Positions 11,057 through 26,496 are shown, counted from the first letter of the stretch. The stretch: DNA of 64,000 nucleotides from Tetrapyrgos nigripes (GCA_013368315.1 JAACJM010000033.1:1-64000), one strand, 5' to 3'. Notes: generated by a model from the sequence alone, not told the origin. Translations and numbers: made by a program.

Positions 11057-14000
11057 ACATTGTTTACTAATCTTGATGTCACATTGTTCATATGCAAATT
11101 TGAGGTGGATCAGATCCTCATTGAGACTCTTGGTGTTGGAAAATCCACAATGATACTAAGATGTTGACAAGGGTGTAAGAAACAGACACATAACAGTGGT
11201 CATCATTATTGAGTGTTAGTCTTCAGTTTCTTTAGCTATCCCAATTTAATATGCATACAATCAACAAACATTCATGAATGTGTCTACATATTGTCCAAGC
11301 CTGTGAGATGTCTCTCTCCCCCTGAGTCTTATAATCTTGTCCCGTTAGTGTGGTAAGTTTCATCCCAACCTCAATTCGGTGCTGATAGTCTGCCATCATT
11401 TAGGCCTTCATGTCAAAGTTCTTCGTAGACTATCTCATAGTAAAATGTGTCACAAGCTGACAGTGCAAAGAAGCCACACTAATAGGTTGAGGAATATGTT
11501 ACCTGAGGACATACAGGGAGAGAAATGAACTGATGATGTCACTGTGGTATTGTGGCATTGAGTGATTTAGACAACCAAGGAGCCTATTCACTGTATATAC
11601 ACAATTGCCTAGATTCAACTGATTACTCAACCCCTCTACAACGATGGTAGATTCCCAATAATACCCATCGTCTCCTCCCCATCCTTTCCCTATACATTGT
11701 GTGGCACAAACGGAATTTGCTGGCAGTAGGTACGGCCACCTGTTGCATCATGACTAATATTTCTTTCCATCAGATCACATGGAAATGCACCAGGACAAAG
11801 CTTGAAACACAGCCCCATGGATCACTCCAGTCCAAACCTGTTTATCAGACGGATAGACAGGACCATTTAAGCATAGCCACAAGCAGAAGTTGAGTGTAAT
11901 AAACTCAACCTCATTTCATTCAGCCTTGTAATAGTCACTTGTTGTATTGTGTGGTACCTTGCAGAGGTGCACTAAGTCTTCTTTGTCTTCAAGCCAGTTG
12001 TCTTTTTCATCTTTGTTTAGTGCTCAGTTTACACTTCAGAGGTAGCTACACCTATTCAAGCAGTGTATTACCATTCTATTCTGCCCACCCCAGTTTCGTT
12101 TTGTATTTGTTGGAGTATCACCATGCAGGGCACCCATACTATGGGTAATATGGGTATGTGTATCAGCATTACTACTTATGATCAAGCTAAATAATTGTTG
12201 GTTAGTATTGAAGCCCAGTGAAAATGGATGAGGCTGGAATCTGAGCCAACAAACTTTCGTAGGGCCCACACTAGTGAAGCTACTTATTTGCTCACAGTTA
12301 TTAGTCCAAGCTACTGTGGTACTAGTATCTAACCAGAATAAAATCTCTCTTTGGCAACAAGTTGACCCAAACTTGACCTCACCAGCACTCAAACATGTTC
12401 ACCATCCCTTCTTCCTCCATATCACCCTGCTCTCTCTCCTCCTGTGCTCCTCACCAAATTGCTATCATCTCTTATTCCAATTGGATCCCATATGCCAGCC
12501 TGGTACATACTCACACCTGCCCTGGAGGCTCCTAGTGTGTTTGTCAAGAAATCTTTCCCCTAGACAGTGCAATGCAAAGTGGTAGGTGAATTTGCTTTAG
12601 TAGAGGGTTTCAGTATGCAGATACATGCATTTGGTTAGTCTGATGTGTTTTCTCTGCCAGGACTCTTATCAGGTATGCCAGTCTGAGGTGTTTTCTTTTT
12701 GTGGCCAGCATTGTGACAACCAGTTAGGTGCAGGTATGTGGGTTAACTTGTTTACCATAGTCTATAATGTCTCCTTTCCTAATCTTTATGGACTTGTATT
12801 TGCTGCAACATCCTTCCTGTGCCTGTCAAATTACCCAGCCTGAGGATCTCTCTTCTTCCATCATTGACTTCACTACGAGAAGGATGCCATTTAGGTGGTG
12901 TTAGCCTTGACACTCAGTATAGTAATCAGCAGTGCATTGTTGTACCTAGTAATATGACATATTCCATCAGAATTCAGATTTTCACAGATTGAAGTTGAAA
13001 TTGAGAAGCAGTAGCTTGCTGTTAATCAGTCAGATTCTGACTACTTATTTTGCATATTTCTGTTCTACATATGATTCTGAGCTACAGATTCAGGTTTTCA
13101 CAAATTCAGGTAGATTTTCAAGATACTAATTACATGTAATACTGTAGATTCATTTGCAACAACACTTGCCATGATGAGTGGTGAAGCAAGCCCAAAGATG
13201 ACTCAGTAACCTACTACCATACTTAATGTACTTTGTTTCTCCTGGCAGTTTCATTGACAATGCTTTCCATGGAGGACCAAGTGCTCCAGAAATCCACTAG
13301 AAACAAAGTTATCAATGAAAGGACTGTGACAAATGAAAGTTAAGAGGATTTATATACATGGGGAATGATAGTATTACGCATACAGGCTTTGAGTCACATA
13401 TTATTGTATGCTCATGATGCTTCGAGGACTCCTTTAGCAGAAACATAGCTTTGCTGAAAGGCTCAGAGTTGTAATGGCACAGTTCTACACTGCGCAAGCT
13501 TTTCTATGAAAGGAGTGTTTGGGAAATGGCAGCACTAAAGGATAAGAAATTGGTCTCTGGAAGGCTCAATAGACAGCAGGCATTATAAATCTGCAGGTAT
13601 CCCTGTGGGTATGCTTAAGGTACACAGGTACTCAATAGGTACTTCAGGATAGCTTAGCACATTGATAGGTAGCTTTCTATTAGGAGCTACTTGGAGAACA
13701 TCTTGTACATTTATGAGCACTATCAATACTCACTGGGCTGTGAAACAAGTCATTTAAACTGGACATAACCTCACTCAGTAATGTCCCAATCAGAAAACTA
13801 TAATTTATAGATCACTTAAAATGAGAAGAGCCTATGAATGAAATTGAGCTGTACATCTGACTTTTTTGAGAGAAATCTCAGTCACCAAGGCAATAGATAA
13901 GCAAATCAGCAGAGCAGTAAAGAGTGCAAATCAACAAGATGATTCAGGCAGCGACTGGAGGCAAGTAGCATATGGAAATGAACTTGGGATGCTACAAAAA

Positions 14001-14059
14001 GTACAGATGTTGGGGCAAAGACCACCAAATGGTACAGGTATAGCTAGGGAAATGTCACC
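11057..14059. other. No recognisable gene (copy A)
   Basis: Duplicated at 60588-63510. Short open frames on both strands overlap one another (for example 12036-12392 minus against 12274-12585 plus) and lack family motifs. This could contain the 5' part of the minus-strand retroelement, but no gag signature such as a zinc knuckle was found. Confidence 0.5.
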
Positions 14060-14179
14060 TTAGGCATGTGCCTCTGCCCTCTTGGCATGGAGGAGCTGGA
14101 CAATCTCCTTGCAATTTTGATTTTTAGGGAAGGGGTGATGGGCTGCCCCATATTCAGCTGCCTGAAAGGGTGTCCCATA

Positions 14180-15806
14180 CAGTGGGTCAAAAAATTGTCC
14201 ACATGTTTCGCATTTTTGGAAAGATTGCCAATTTAAGCAATACTGAGTAGAGATATTGAAATGTGGTCAGTGATGGGCAGAACGCCCTTGATAAGAGCTA
14301 CAATAATCTGTTTTATTTGTCCTATTTGGCTCAAAACTCATGGAGATATGATTGATTTAAAATGGTATGTCATTTGGACAATTTTTTGAGTTGCCACTTC
14401 AAAATCAGTATTGTAACTATGTGATGTCTCATAGATGACATCATAAGTGGAGTTGTACAATGATGCAATGGCTACATCATAATGATATCATAGCTGCCAG
14501 CTGGACCATATATAAGGGCATCCAGTTGTTCTATAGCCCTCATCAAATCATGAGACCCATCACATCCACCCAGAAAGACAATATCCTCTCTCTCCTCCAA
14601 ACTTCTGCTTCATCCAGGGAAATCTCTGCTAAAACTGGGGTATCCAAGTCAAAGATTGCTTCTCTGGCCAAAGAGATGTATCCTGACAAGGAGAACCATC
14701 AAGCAGGGCGTCCTAGAAAGCTGTCTACCACTGATGAACGTGCTGCTATCCAACAAATCAACACTGGCAAAGCTGAAAATGCTACAGAAGTGGCCAGAAA
14801 CATCAATCCCCTCCTTGACCAACCTGTCTCCACCCAAACCATTCGAAATTCCCTTCTCAGGCATGATGTGGACACATCTAAAACGAAGAAGAAGCCCAAA
14901 CTCACTGCAGCTCACAGGAAGGCTCGTTTAAACTTTGCACAGAAGTACAGAAACTGGACTGTGGATGACTGGAAAAGGGTTATTTGGTCAGATGAGACTA
15001 AAATCAATCGATATGGGTCAGATGGACAGCAGTATGTGTGGGGGAGGAAGGGTGAATCCTTGGGAGAGAGAAATGTGGTGGAAACAGTCAAATTTGGAGG
15101 AGGAAATATCATGGTGTGGGGATGTATGGGGTGGGAAGGAGTTGGAAACATGGCAGAGGTGGAGGGCAGGATGAATGCAGAGCAGTATGTGGACATTTTG
15201 GAGAACAACCTTCTGGAGAGCATGGATATTTTGGGTGTTGATCCAGAGGTGGCCATTTTTCAGCAAGACAATGATCCTAAACACAAGTCAAAACTGGCCA
15301 CCAAGTGGTTTGAAGACAACAACATCCATTGCATGAGCTGGCCTGCTCAATCTCCTGACCTGAACCCCATTGAACACCTCTGGACAACCCTCAAACACAA
15401 GCTCAATGGATATGACACAGCACCCTCTGGAGTTTGGGAAATATGGGACAGAGCAGCTGAAAAGTGGGATGAAATCACAGAAGAAGATTGTCAGAAATTG
15501 ATCAGGAGCATGCCTAGAAGGATTGAGGCTGTGTTGAAGGCCAAAGGAGGGCATACCAAGTACTGAGCTAGCACTTTCTGTATTTTCACTTGCATGTCAA
15601 AAAATTGTCCAAATGACATACCATTTTAAATCAGTCATATCTCCATGAGTTTTAAGCCAAATAAGACAAAACAGACAGAATATTGTAGCGTTTATCAAGG
15701 GCTTTCTGCCCATCACTGACCACATTTTAATATCTCTACTCAGTATTGCTTAAATTGGCAATCTTTCCAAAAATGCGAAACATGTGGACAGTTTTTTGAC
15801 CCACTG
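14180..15806 (+). mobile_element. Tc1/mariner transposon, apparently intact
   Basis: Begins CAGTGGGTCAAAAAA and ends with its reverse complement. The terminal inverted repeats are about 210 bp (14180-14389 and 15597-15806) with few mismatches. TA is duplicated at 14178-14179 and 15807-15808. Copy B has the empty site GTCCCATACTTACC. The element lies inside the last exon of the ankyrin gene and carries one open transposase frame in the opposite direction to that gene. Near-identical TIRs, an open frame and the empty site all suggest recent movement. Confidence 0.95.
14550..15566 (+). CDS. Tc1/mariner DD34E transposase
   Basis: Cut-and-paste transposase that would bind the 210-bp TIRs and insert at TA. 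From the Met at 14550 it has 338 residues, the usual size for Tc1 transposases; an upstream Met at 14460 in the same frame would add 30 residues lacking family features. The N-terminal part holds two helix-turn-helix regions joined by a GRPRK motif near residue 53. The catalytic triad is visible: Asp 148 in WSDETKI, Asp 240 in FQQDNDPKHK and Glu 275 in SPDLNPIEHLW, with 34 residues between the last two (DD34E). No stop or frameshift breaks it. Splicing is not needed. Confidence 0.93.
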   Translation: MRPITSTQKDNILSLLQTSASSREISAKTGVSKSKIASLAKEMYPDKENHQAGRPRKLSTTDERAAIQQINTGKAENATEVARNINPLLDQPVSTQTIRNSLLRHDVDTSKTKKKPKLTAAHRKARLNFAQKYRNWTVDDWKRVIWSDETKINRYGSDGQQYVWGRKGESLGERNVVETVKFGGGNIMVWGCMGWEGVGNMAEVEGRMNAEQYVDILENNLLESMDILGVDPEVAIFQQDNDPKHKSKLATKWFEDNNIHCMSWPAQSPDLNPIEHLWTTLKHKLNGYDTAPSGVWEIWDRAAEKWDEITEEDCQKLIRSMPRRIEAVLKAKGGHTKY

Positions 15807-18255
15807 TACTTACCACCTGAAAGTGCTCCTTGATTGTCATGTCCCTCTTCATCAAAACACACTCTCACCTTGAATATTTGGGTCTGCTCCCTTGTGAAGC
15901 AGGAGCTCAACAATCTCCTTGTATCCCCAATATGAGGCTGCCTGAAGGGCTGTCCCATATTTCCCACCTGAAAGTGCTCTTTGAGTGACATCTCCCTCTT
16001 TATACAAACACATTCTCACCTTGAATGTTTGGGTCTGCCCCCTTGTCAAGCAGGAGCTCAACAATCTCCTTGTATCCACAACATGAGGCTGCCTGAAGGG
16101 CTGTCCCATATTCACCACCTGAAAGTGCTCTTTTAGTGTCATCTCCCTCTGCTTCTGACCACATTCTCACATTGAATGTTTGGGTCTGCCTTCTTATCAA
16201 GCAGGAGCTCAACAATTTCCTTGTATCCTCTTAATGAGGCTGTCTGAAGGGCTGTCTCATATTTCCCACCTGAAAGTGCTCTTTGAGTGACATCTCCCTC
16301 TTTATACAAACACATTCTCACCTTGAATGTTTGGGTCTGCCCCCTTGTCAAGCAGGAGCTCAGCAATCTCCTTGTATCCTGCATCTAAGGCTGCCAGAAG
16401 AGCTGTCCCATATTTCCCACCTGAAAGTGCTCTTTGAGTGACATCTCCCTCTTTATACAAACACATTTTCACCTTGAATGTTTGGGTCTGCCCCCTTGTC
16501 AAGCAGGAGCTCAACAATCTCCTTGTATCCATGACATGAGGCTGCCTGAAGGGCTGTCCCATAATAACCACCTGAAAGTGCTCTTTGAGTTCCATGTCTC
16601 TCATCCAAACACATTCTCACCTTGAATGTTTGGGTCTGCCCGCTTGCTAAGCAGGAGCTCAACAATCTCCTTGTATCCTGCATCTAAGGCTGCCAGAAGA
16701 GCTGTCCCATATTTCCCACCTGAAAGTGCTCTTTGAGTGACATCTCCCTCGTTATACAAACACATTCTCACCTTGAATGTTTGGGTCTGCCCCCTTGTCA
16801 AGCAGAAGCTCAACAAACTCCTTGTTACCATAATATGAAGCCACTTGGAGGGCTGTCACACAATCAAATCCTAGTTTTTGCTTTCAGTTTCCATTTCCAC
16901 AAAGAAACAATCATCATATTTTTACCTTCAGCCTTTACATTCACATCAGCACCCCTGCTGATCCAACTGTGAGCTGACTCCATTCCCTCCTTTTGCCTCT
17001 CAATTTCTTTCCTTAATGCTTCTGTATAGATCTTTCTCTTTTGCTTCTCAGTTCGCTTCTCACGCCGTTGTATAATGGTCTCTACAACGTCGCGTAGAGG
17101 TATTGCAATAAGGAGCATGGCAAGCACCTGTCCAAATGTCCAATTTGATCCGTCTTGATCTGTGCTTTGTTGAAGAGTCAGCTCAGTGTCAACAATGAAG
17201 GCAAGATTAATGGCTATAAGAAAAACCATGCCAATAATAATGGGCACAATGCTGTTTGTGGACTTGGACTGATGCTTGCCATACCATGCCTGGTACCCAA
17301 TATACAGAAGAAGGAAAAACACTGCTGGAACAACTAAGTTCAACCCAGGTACCAGGAACAGTGAGTAGATTGCAAGGGACCATCCGCGCAATCCCTTTGA
17401 CCCTAGAGAAACATGATGCCCCAGAATGACAGTGGATTGAATTGGACAGGAGTTTGAAGCTCTGAATGAACCTCGCTCGCTCCATATCCAAACACCAAGA
17501 ACAGCCATTATAGTCAAGTGAAGTGAGCCCAGGAGGAAAACAATCCTTCTGAAGACATTCTTGATGTATGACTGCTGTGGGTGCTTTGTATCCTGGTCTG
17601 TGAGCCACACTAATTAGTTGATCATCTCAAAATTTGAACAAGGAAAATGAGCCCACTGCCTTCTAATTGCTTCTCGATGTCATTAGAACCAATCAACCTC
17701 TGTTCTGTAAACGGCGTGTTAAATAGGAAGTGAATAGCACATGGATTCGTAATTACCTTTTTTCGCTCGGAATCCTGGCTGGAAAAGCCCCCTGACCTCC
17801 GCCATCATCCTCCGGAATGATAGCTTGTTCCTAGCATGCCGTATCCATGCAGACAATTTTGGCTCAATTGGCGCCGGACCAGGCTGGCTCTTGTGCTGAA
17901 CGTAGAGAAGAAAGTAGATAAAGGTATTCGTGTTGTTCATCCAGCTCAAATTGAGGACAATGCTCGCTTGAAAGCTAGATAATCCGAGCGTCGTAATCTG
18001 GACCATGGCCGAAATCAAGATGGCAAAGGCGGTAATGAGGATTGTGGTTGACTGGGTTTCGACGGACTCGAGTTCGTACAAAGACACCTCGCCGTCCCAG
18101 AGAGCCCAAATGGCTGGGATGAAGCTGAGTAGATTTTGGATGTAGATTGCTGCACGGACGCCGATTCCTGAAATGTCTGGATCCGAAAGGAGGCAGGGGT
18201 TGTCTGCGTTCATCGCTGGACTCGATATTGGGGGGGAAGGAAGGAAGCGGCACAC

Positions 18256-18771
18256 GAGGCTGCGAGAATCGATCGATTTATACTACATATGAGATCACTA
18301 CACGTAGTAAGTACAGGGTATGAGGGGGACTGATGGAGGGAAGGAAGGTGTGAGCACACGTTGCAGCCATGCGGAAAGCTTGCAGAAAGACCTCGTGCTA
18401 TGAGCCAAGTACCCACGAGGCGTTTCTGACTGTCTACAGCTCTCTTCACAGCTCTCTTCACTCCATAATTCAATGCACCTGCCATACACGTTCCCAATTT
18501 GCTGCTGTCAAGCAGCCTTTCTACATGTCCACCAGGCTTGACGCTATCCACCCCAAGGACGAGGATATCGTGTTATATCTATCCCTCGCTAGAGCAGCTC
18601 ATTGACGTGTGGCTCTGGTGAAACTCAGTTGTAGGCAGTGGTATGAGTGGACCGTTCAGATGAGCCTGCTGTTTCGTCAGCCTTTGGATTCATTTTTCCG
18701 ACGTAGACTCATAACATTCGTTACCGCAACGCTTGTCCGGGCCCTTTGCCCTCCATGCATCTTAACTCCTA
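18256..18771. other. Intergenic, no recognisable gene
   Basis: Presumed upstream region of the minus-strand membrane-ankyrin gene, whose start is at 18213. Short open frames on both strands have no motif I recognise. GC content is higher than in the transposon regions. Confidence 0.4.
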
Positions 18772-19149
18772 TTGACCATGACGCTCTCACACCAAATACT
18801 GTCCCCCATCGGGTCCACAGCTCCCGCAACCGCCTCATCCCTTTTACCCTCCTACTGCTCACCGTCCTCCTTCCTCGCCCATAAATTAGCCGACACTCGA
18901 CAGCTGGATGGCATCATTACGTCTTCGAGTCTACAGAGTGCTGGTGTACCCGCCGCTGCGCATATGAGCCGATTCCTTGTCCAGAAGTATGGCTGGTACG
19001 GCTGCGGGATTGATGCTCATGCTGGGAGTAGCAGGGCTGGGCCATGGAAGCTTCAGCTCTGCGGGTTGAGAAGGTTGAGGGCTAGAGAGGAACACGGCAT
19101 CATAGATGTCGCTGAAGAAGTAAAGAGATATGCAAGTGCGAGGACGTAG
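18772..19149 (+). pseudogene. Possible G-patch protein fragment
   Basis: A 125-codon open frame contains AHKLADTRQLDGII and HMSRFLVQKYGWYGCGID, which resembles the stretch leading into the G-patch of SPF45-type splicing factors (KYGW-x-G-x-GI). The typical glycine pattern is broken and nothing after it matches the RNA-recognition domain of that family, so if the resemblance is real this is a decayed fragment. Alternative: chance similarity. Confidence 0.3.
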
Positions 19150-20959
19150 GTGGGTTTTCAGATTGTTTTCGTTCGGGATGGGGGTACTGACCGTTTGACT
19201 CTTATAGACCGGTACAATGCTGGTCTTATCCTTTTCATCTGGTCTCTGACGACGAAGACTACGCGCTCTCCCTCCTTCACTCGTCTACTCGAGATAACTC
19301 TCTTTCTCTCCTTCTATTGTCAACTCTATATCATTGCTCTTCAAGAAATCTAGACCAAAGCCGATAGACAAACGACAATCCACGACATATGAAGAGGACA
19401 AGAGTCTGCGCGCATTCCCAATCCCAAACGTCCTGGCTCACTCAATCCTCGTGTTATGCTCACCACCCAACCACCAGACCATCCTACACACACAACACCG
19501 ACGTTATATAGATCCATCCGGGCCGCGTGACATCAGAGTTTTTTTTGACCCCGACGTCGACCATGGTGCTCTCCAAAGCAGCCCTCCGAACTCGTGTCTC
19601 TCTTCAAATGTGGTTTAAGCCAGTGAGTCATTTCATCCATCTTTTGGCCGACATGGACTCAATGCTTTCCTTACATCAGGTTTTCTCGTTCTATTGTTCT
19701 CGTTCTCCTCTTCTTTCGCTTCTTAACTCAGGTGCGCCTTGTTGCATTACTGAATGTCTTTTCCCGCCATCTAACTATGTCTCTTCAGAGGTCATATCAG
19801 TCTAGACCATCCGCGTTAGGCTCACACCTTCCTCTTCGTTACCGTCTGGTTTGGACCAACAAACAAGATCCATTACACGGTCCTCAAACTCATTTCTACC
19901 GACAATGAACTCGTTTCTGGGCCATTTGACAACACCAAATCTGATTCCGAGGCATCCGAGAGCTTCAAATCCAACGCTGGACGCGGGTGAGGCGACACCT
20001 CATCTGACATCAACAGTGCAAAAGTGAGACGTACGAAGTATCTCTGGTTATGGAGGATTCCAAGGGCGATCGGGTCCGTTTTAGAGACGACTTGTTTGTC
20101 TCTGCTTCTTGCTGTAAGGTCGTTGGCTCGGTGTTCGTTCGTTCGGGGTGTAGGAGATAATTCTTGTGGTTTTCAACTCGAAGTCTCGTTTGTGGTACGT
20201 TGTATACATTCTTCACTCATTCTTCTCCTTCTAATTCACTATCTTATTCACTCTCCTATCCTCCAGGTGTTCCTCTTGCCGCACCACTCATCACATCATC
20301 AATCTGGACTGCAAAATTTCTGCAAAACCCTTATCCGACTACCCAGCCAAATCTTGGCCGTTCTGGACGAGTGCGCCGCTTCCCGGGTTCCTCTACACCT
20401 ATAAATTCGACTAGCACCCTCTCAGCTAACTTATTAAGTAGCTATGGACCCGTAGAACCCTGTCCTCGTCAAGACCTACGACTACAACACAAAACATTCG
20501 GTCTATAGCTCGTGATGGACGACTTAAACAACAGAAAAAGCTTGAGACTGCGTTGGGTCAGCTGATATGTGTTGGACGACTGTTTTCTTCGGTATTGATG
20601 CATGACGGCGCAGGGATATGGTTACCTGGGCGAGTGTTTTCTCGGTGCGTTTGATACACTCTTCCGGTGTTTACAGGATTGCTGATAGTGATCTCCTTCC
20701 TTTCGCAGGTCGTTTCTTTCTTCCAGTCAATGGTATTGGTCAAACCCCGACTGCAAGCATACCAAAACTCCGAAAATGCTCAAGATATTGCCAGTATTTA
20801 CCCGAGTCAGATCTTAGTATTTCTCGGAGTAGTCTGAGCGTATGAAGAGACTGAATGGGTGCGAGAAGTGGTGCCGCCAGTTGGACTGCAAGTTATGGAA
20901 TGAGATGGAAGAACTCCGCTTTGAGCAGTGTTGACAGTGTATAGCGGGTACGTGGATCA
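19150..20959 (+). other. Unrecognised coding-like fragments
   Basis: Several pieces have protein-like composition in different frames: YTVLKLISTDNELVSGPFD near 19870, SLVMEDSKGDRVRFRDDL near 20045, LSDYPAKSWPFWTSAPLPG near 20335 and IARDGRLKQQKKLETALGQ near 20505, the last followed by a plausible intron (GTGCG to CAG at 20645-20708). They may be exons of one spliced gene on the plus strand, or remains of one. I do not recognise the family and could not build a continuous model. Confidence 0.3.
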
Positions 20960-22102
20960 TCTGTTCAATTTTCGCATGAGCATTGAGACACTGAAACACT
21001 TCTTTCTTAGGACAAAGATGATGAACTCCGTAACAGATACCTCTTCCAATGATCCTATCTGGACGACCTCAATGTCCCAAACTCCGCCGAATGCCCTACA
21101 AGGACGCCAACCGTCTTTGCTTGAAAATCCCGGACCGTTCGGGTGCCAACCCGACCACCACGGTACGCAACACCGTCGTTCAGACCGGCACCACCACTGG
21201 CTTCGTGACTGCATCCACTACCGCCCTCACTGTCAGTTCTGATACCAACGCCATTTCGCAAACCGCCACCACGGCGTTTACCGTAGATACGACCGACACC
21301 AATTCGACTTTCACTGAGATGCCCACTGTTACTACAACTACTACAACTTATACTTCGAAAATGCGAATTTCCATTTTCCTCTGATCCATCTTCAAACGCT
21401 CACGAGTACTTTCAGAAATTTATACACCTGCCCCGCGCCCCCAAACAAACGTGGCTCCTCCCTCCTAGGCGACGTCTACCCAGGATGCCCCAACTCTCTC
21501 AAGAAGGTTGCACTTGACATCGCCAAGACAGCGTGCGATTGCTTCCTGGGGCCTGTGCAGATGTCCAATGTCACATCCTTCATGACGCAGGCCACCACCG
21601 TCAGCGTCCCGCAAACCGTCACTCTTCTACCGTCACTCTGCTACCGTCACTGTTCCCGCAGGATCCGTGACTACCTCCACCATCATCGAAACCTCCGTGT
21701 CCGCCACCACCACGACAACAAGCATCGTCACGACTACCCAGACTCCCCATACAACAACGAGCACTACCGCGTAGACAGCGACGACGGTCACAACTGCTAC
21801 CACTCAGACCCGACGAGCCAGAATTACGTACCAATTCACCAATGCCGTTATGGCACCAGATATCACGACTACACACTCACCAATGATCCTGGACCGAACA
21901 ATGACTACGCTGGAGCTATCAACACCTGCCTGTCGTCGTGCTATAATGAACGCAGCCAGGGATGTGTAACTTCGTTCGTCTTCCTCCAGTCGAGCACGCT
22001 CACTTGCTACAATTCTGTCATCCCAATCAATGACGAGGGTCAGTACTTGTACTGTGATCAATCCACTGATTTTTCGGCGGCATTCAGTATAGTACCATCT
22101 TG
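20960..22102 (+). pseudogene. Thr/Ser-rich extracellular-type protein, frameshifted
   Basis: Long Thr- and Val-rich runs (TTTGFVTASTTALTV, TVTTTTTTYTS, VSVPQTVTLL) are spread over three plus-strand frames. A Cys pair sits in the segment CDCFLGPVQM and a C-terminal Cys-containing part reads NDYAGAINTCLSSCYNE and TCYNSV to a stop at 22103. The arrangement, a low-complexity Thr-rich stalk with short Cys-rich modules, is common in fungal secreted or wall proteins. Several frame changes (about 21380, 21620, 21850) and an in-frame stop in the Thr-rich part point to a pseudogene. No signal peptide could be placed. Confidence 0.4.
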
Positions 22103-22599
22103 AAATTTTCATCTACTACTTTACATTTCTATTTGGGTTTACTCGACGCATTCTCTTCTTCTTTTCCTCTCTGGTCGGCTGACTGATAGTCCGAGTGTTT
22201 ACATTGTATGTATCCTTATATCTCGAGTATGACTATAGAATGACATTTCCTCTGTTACTTGAGATTAGAAAACAACGCAAATATGCTCAAGTGAAGCATA
22301 TATTGCTGACTCTTCAATCATCAACTTCTCTTCAAGCTTCAAGCACAACAATTATCAATACGGAGTAATGGTGTATTGTTTGGCTACCTACCAAGTACAT
22401 GAATCTGTCTAAGGACAAGAAGTGTACTCTATCAAATATGACGGCTACTCGCCAGCTGTAATCATATGGAGCGAACAGAACAGAGAATATACTTAGTCTG
22501 GGTACTGCAAATAAATTTTCAACGTTGTACTCCAAACAGCAAAGGAGGGGGTAACTCACCATTGAACGTATGCAAGCCGAATAAGACGATGCTTAAGAG
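22103..22599. other. Intergenic, nothing recognised
   Basis: AT-richer stretch between two decayed genes without conserved open frames. Confidence 0.4.
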
Positions 22600-22835
22600 C
22601 TTGAGAGGTAGTCAAAGGAGAAGTCGAAGGTGAAGGAGACAGAGTGGTGGGAGATAATGACGCAGACGCAGAAGCAGTGAGAGATAAAGACGTCGCAGTG
22701 GAAGTGGAATGAGAGTGAGATTATGAGTAAGAACCGGAACCATCAAGAGTAAGAGGAGTTTCCCACTCGGTTTCGCCCTCTGCAGGTAGAGTCTCGTCCC
22801 AGACGACACGGGTACAGACGCCTCCAAGTCTTTAT
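22600..22835 (-). pseudogene. Inverted fragment of the SNF1-like gene
   Basis: The minus strand from 22835 matches 25214-25400 of the SNF1 pseudogene: GGVCTRVVWDETLPAEGE, then the Ser/Thr-rich SHSHSTSTATSLS. The copy has diverged, for example Tyr-Ser-stop where the other reads on, and it lies about 2.4 kb upstream in opposite orientation. It carries no other exon of that gene, so it is a partial inverted duplication. Confidence 0.75.
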
Positions 22836-23250
22836 AGTGTAGTAAAAGTACAGTTACATCAGTAAAACGGCAAATCGACTTTCCCCCACTTTTCGGGGCT
22901 TTCGGTAACTTTTTCCCATCAAGACTTTTGATCGACTTTTTTGATGGAAGCTTTTTCCGACTTCTACTTTCTTCTGGAAGCCTTTTCCCGCCTTTTACTT
23001 TTTTCCGAATGGTACCTACTTTTCAACAACTTTTGCCAGCTTTTCCCGAGCTTTTCTGGAGGATCTCACTTTCTACACCAAATGGGTAAAATAGACTCGA
23101 GTCAAGTACGAACATGTATTAATTCTCCCGTCTGGTATTGTACTGTCTGGGGAAACTCTCTGAGATTTGGCACATACACACTGTGCTTAATCCACTTACA
23201 TGTAGGAACACGAGACTCCCCCCAACACGTGACTGGACTACCCTGACCAC
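22836..23250. other. Upstream region of the SNF1 pseudogene
   Basis: Contains repeated CTTTTTTCCGA and CTTTTCCCG motifs at 22880-23060 (pyrimidine-rich blocks separated by TCGAC or GGAAGC). These may be simple-sequence expansion. No gene was found. Confidence 0.4.

Positions 23251-26496
<3,246 letters not shown>

Larger units (their letters stand above)
1..14179 (+). repeat. Segmental duplication, copy A
   Basis: Base 1 aligns with base 50133 and the match continues in the same order and orientation to 14179, where a mariner element interrupts it. The match resumes at 15807 and continues into the ankyrin exons. Identity is high by eye. Differences are single bases, many of them CpG versus TpG or CpA, plus short indels, for example about 38 bp extra near 1428 in this copy, a 283-bp LTR at 10127 and the mariner. 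The left boundary lies outside the window. A direct repeat spaced about 50 kb apart could be part of a larger tandem duplication. Confidence 0.95.
14060..18213 (-). pseudogene. Multi-pass membrane protein with ankyrin repeats, mariner-disrupted
   Basis: Ten exons on the minus strand. Exon 1 (18213-17757) has DPDISGIGVRAAIYIQNLL and hydrophobic segments. Exon 2 (17609-16926) adds several membrane segments and a Lys/Arg-rich stretch, ending in SRGADVNVK. Exons 3-9 are seven 99-bp exons (16870-16772, 16719-16621 and so on to 15967-15869), each one ankyrin repeat of the form TALQAAS ... EIVELLL-KGADPNIQ, split by 49-52 bp introns with GTGAG donors. Exon 10 (15816-15807 plus 14179-14060) ends in EAHA and stop. 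All joins keep phase. Without the mariner at 14180-15806 the protein would be about 653 residues. The start was chosen at the second Met of the open frame because conserved residues begin there. Function unknown; ankyrin repeats usually bind proteins. Readthrough or splicing around the mariner cannot be excluded. Confidence 0.75.

Noticed and set aside
12036..12392. 118-codon minus-strand frame as a gene
   Set aside because: No motif, overlaps other open frames, and lies in a block with transposon remains.
1..14179. Duplication as an assembly error
   Set aside because: The copies differ by numerous substitutions, whole-element presence/absence and array length, which a duplicated contig would not show. 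Long reads would settle it.
14649..15554. Minus-strand frames across the mariner
   Set aside because: They are shadows of the transposase, which carries the full DD34E motif set on the plus strand.
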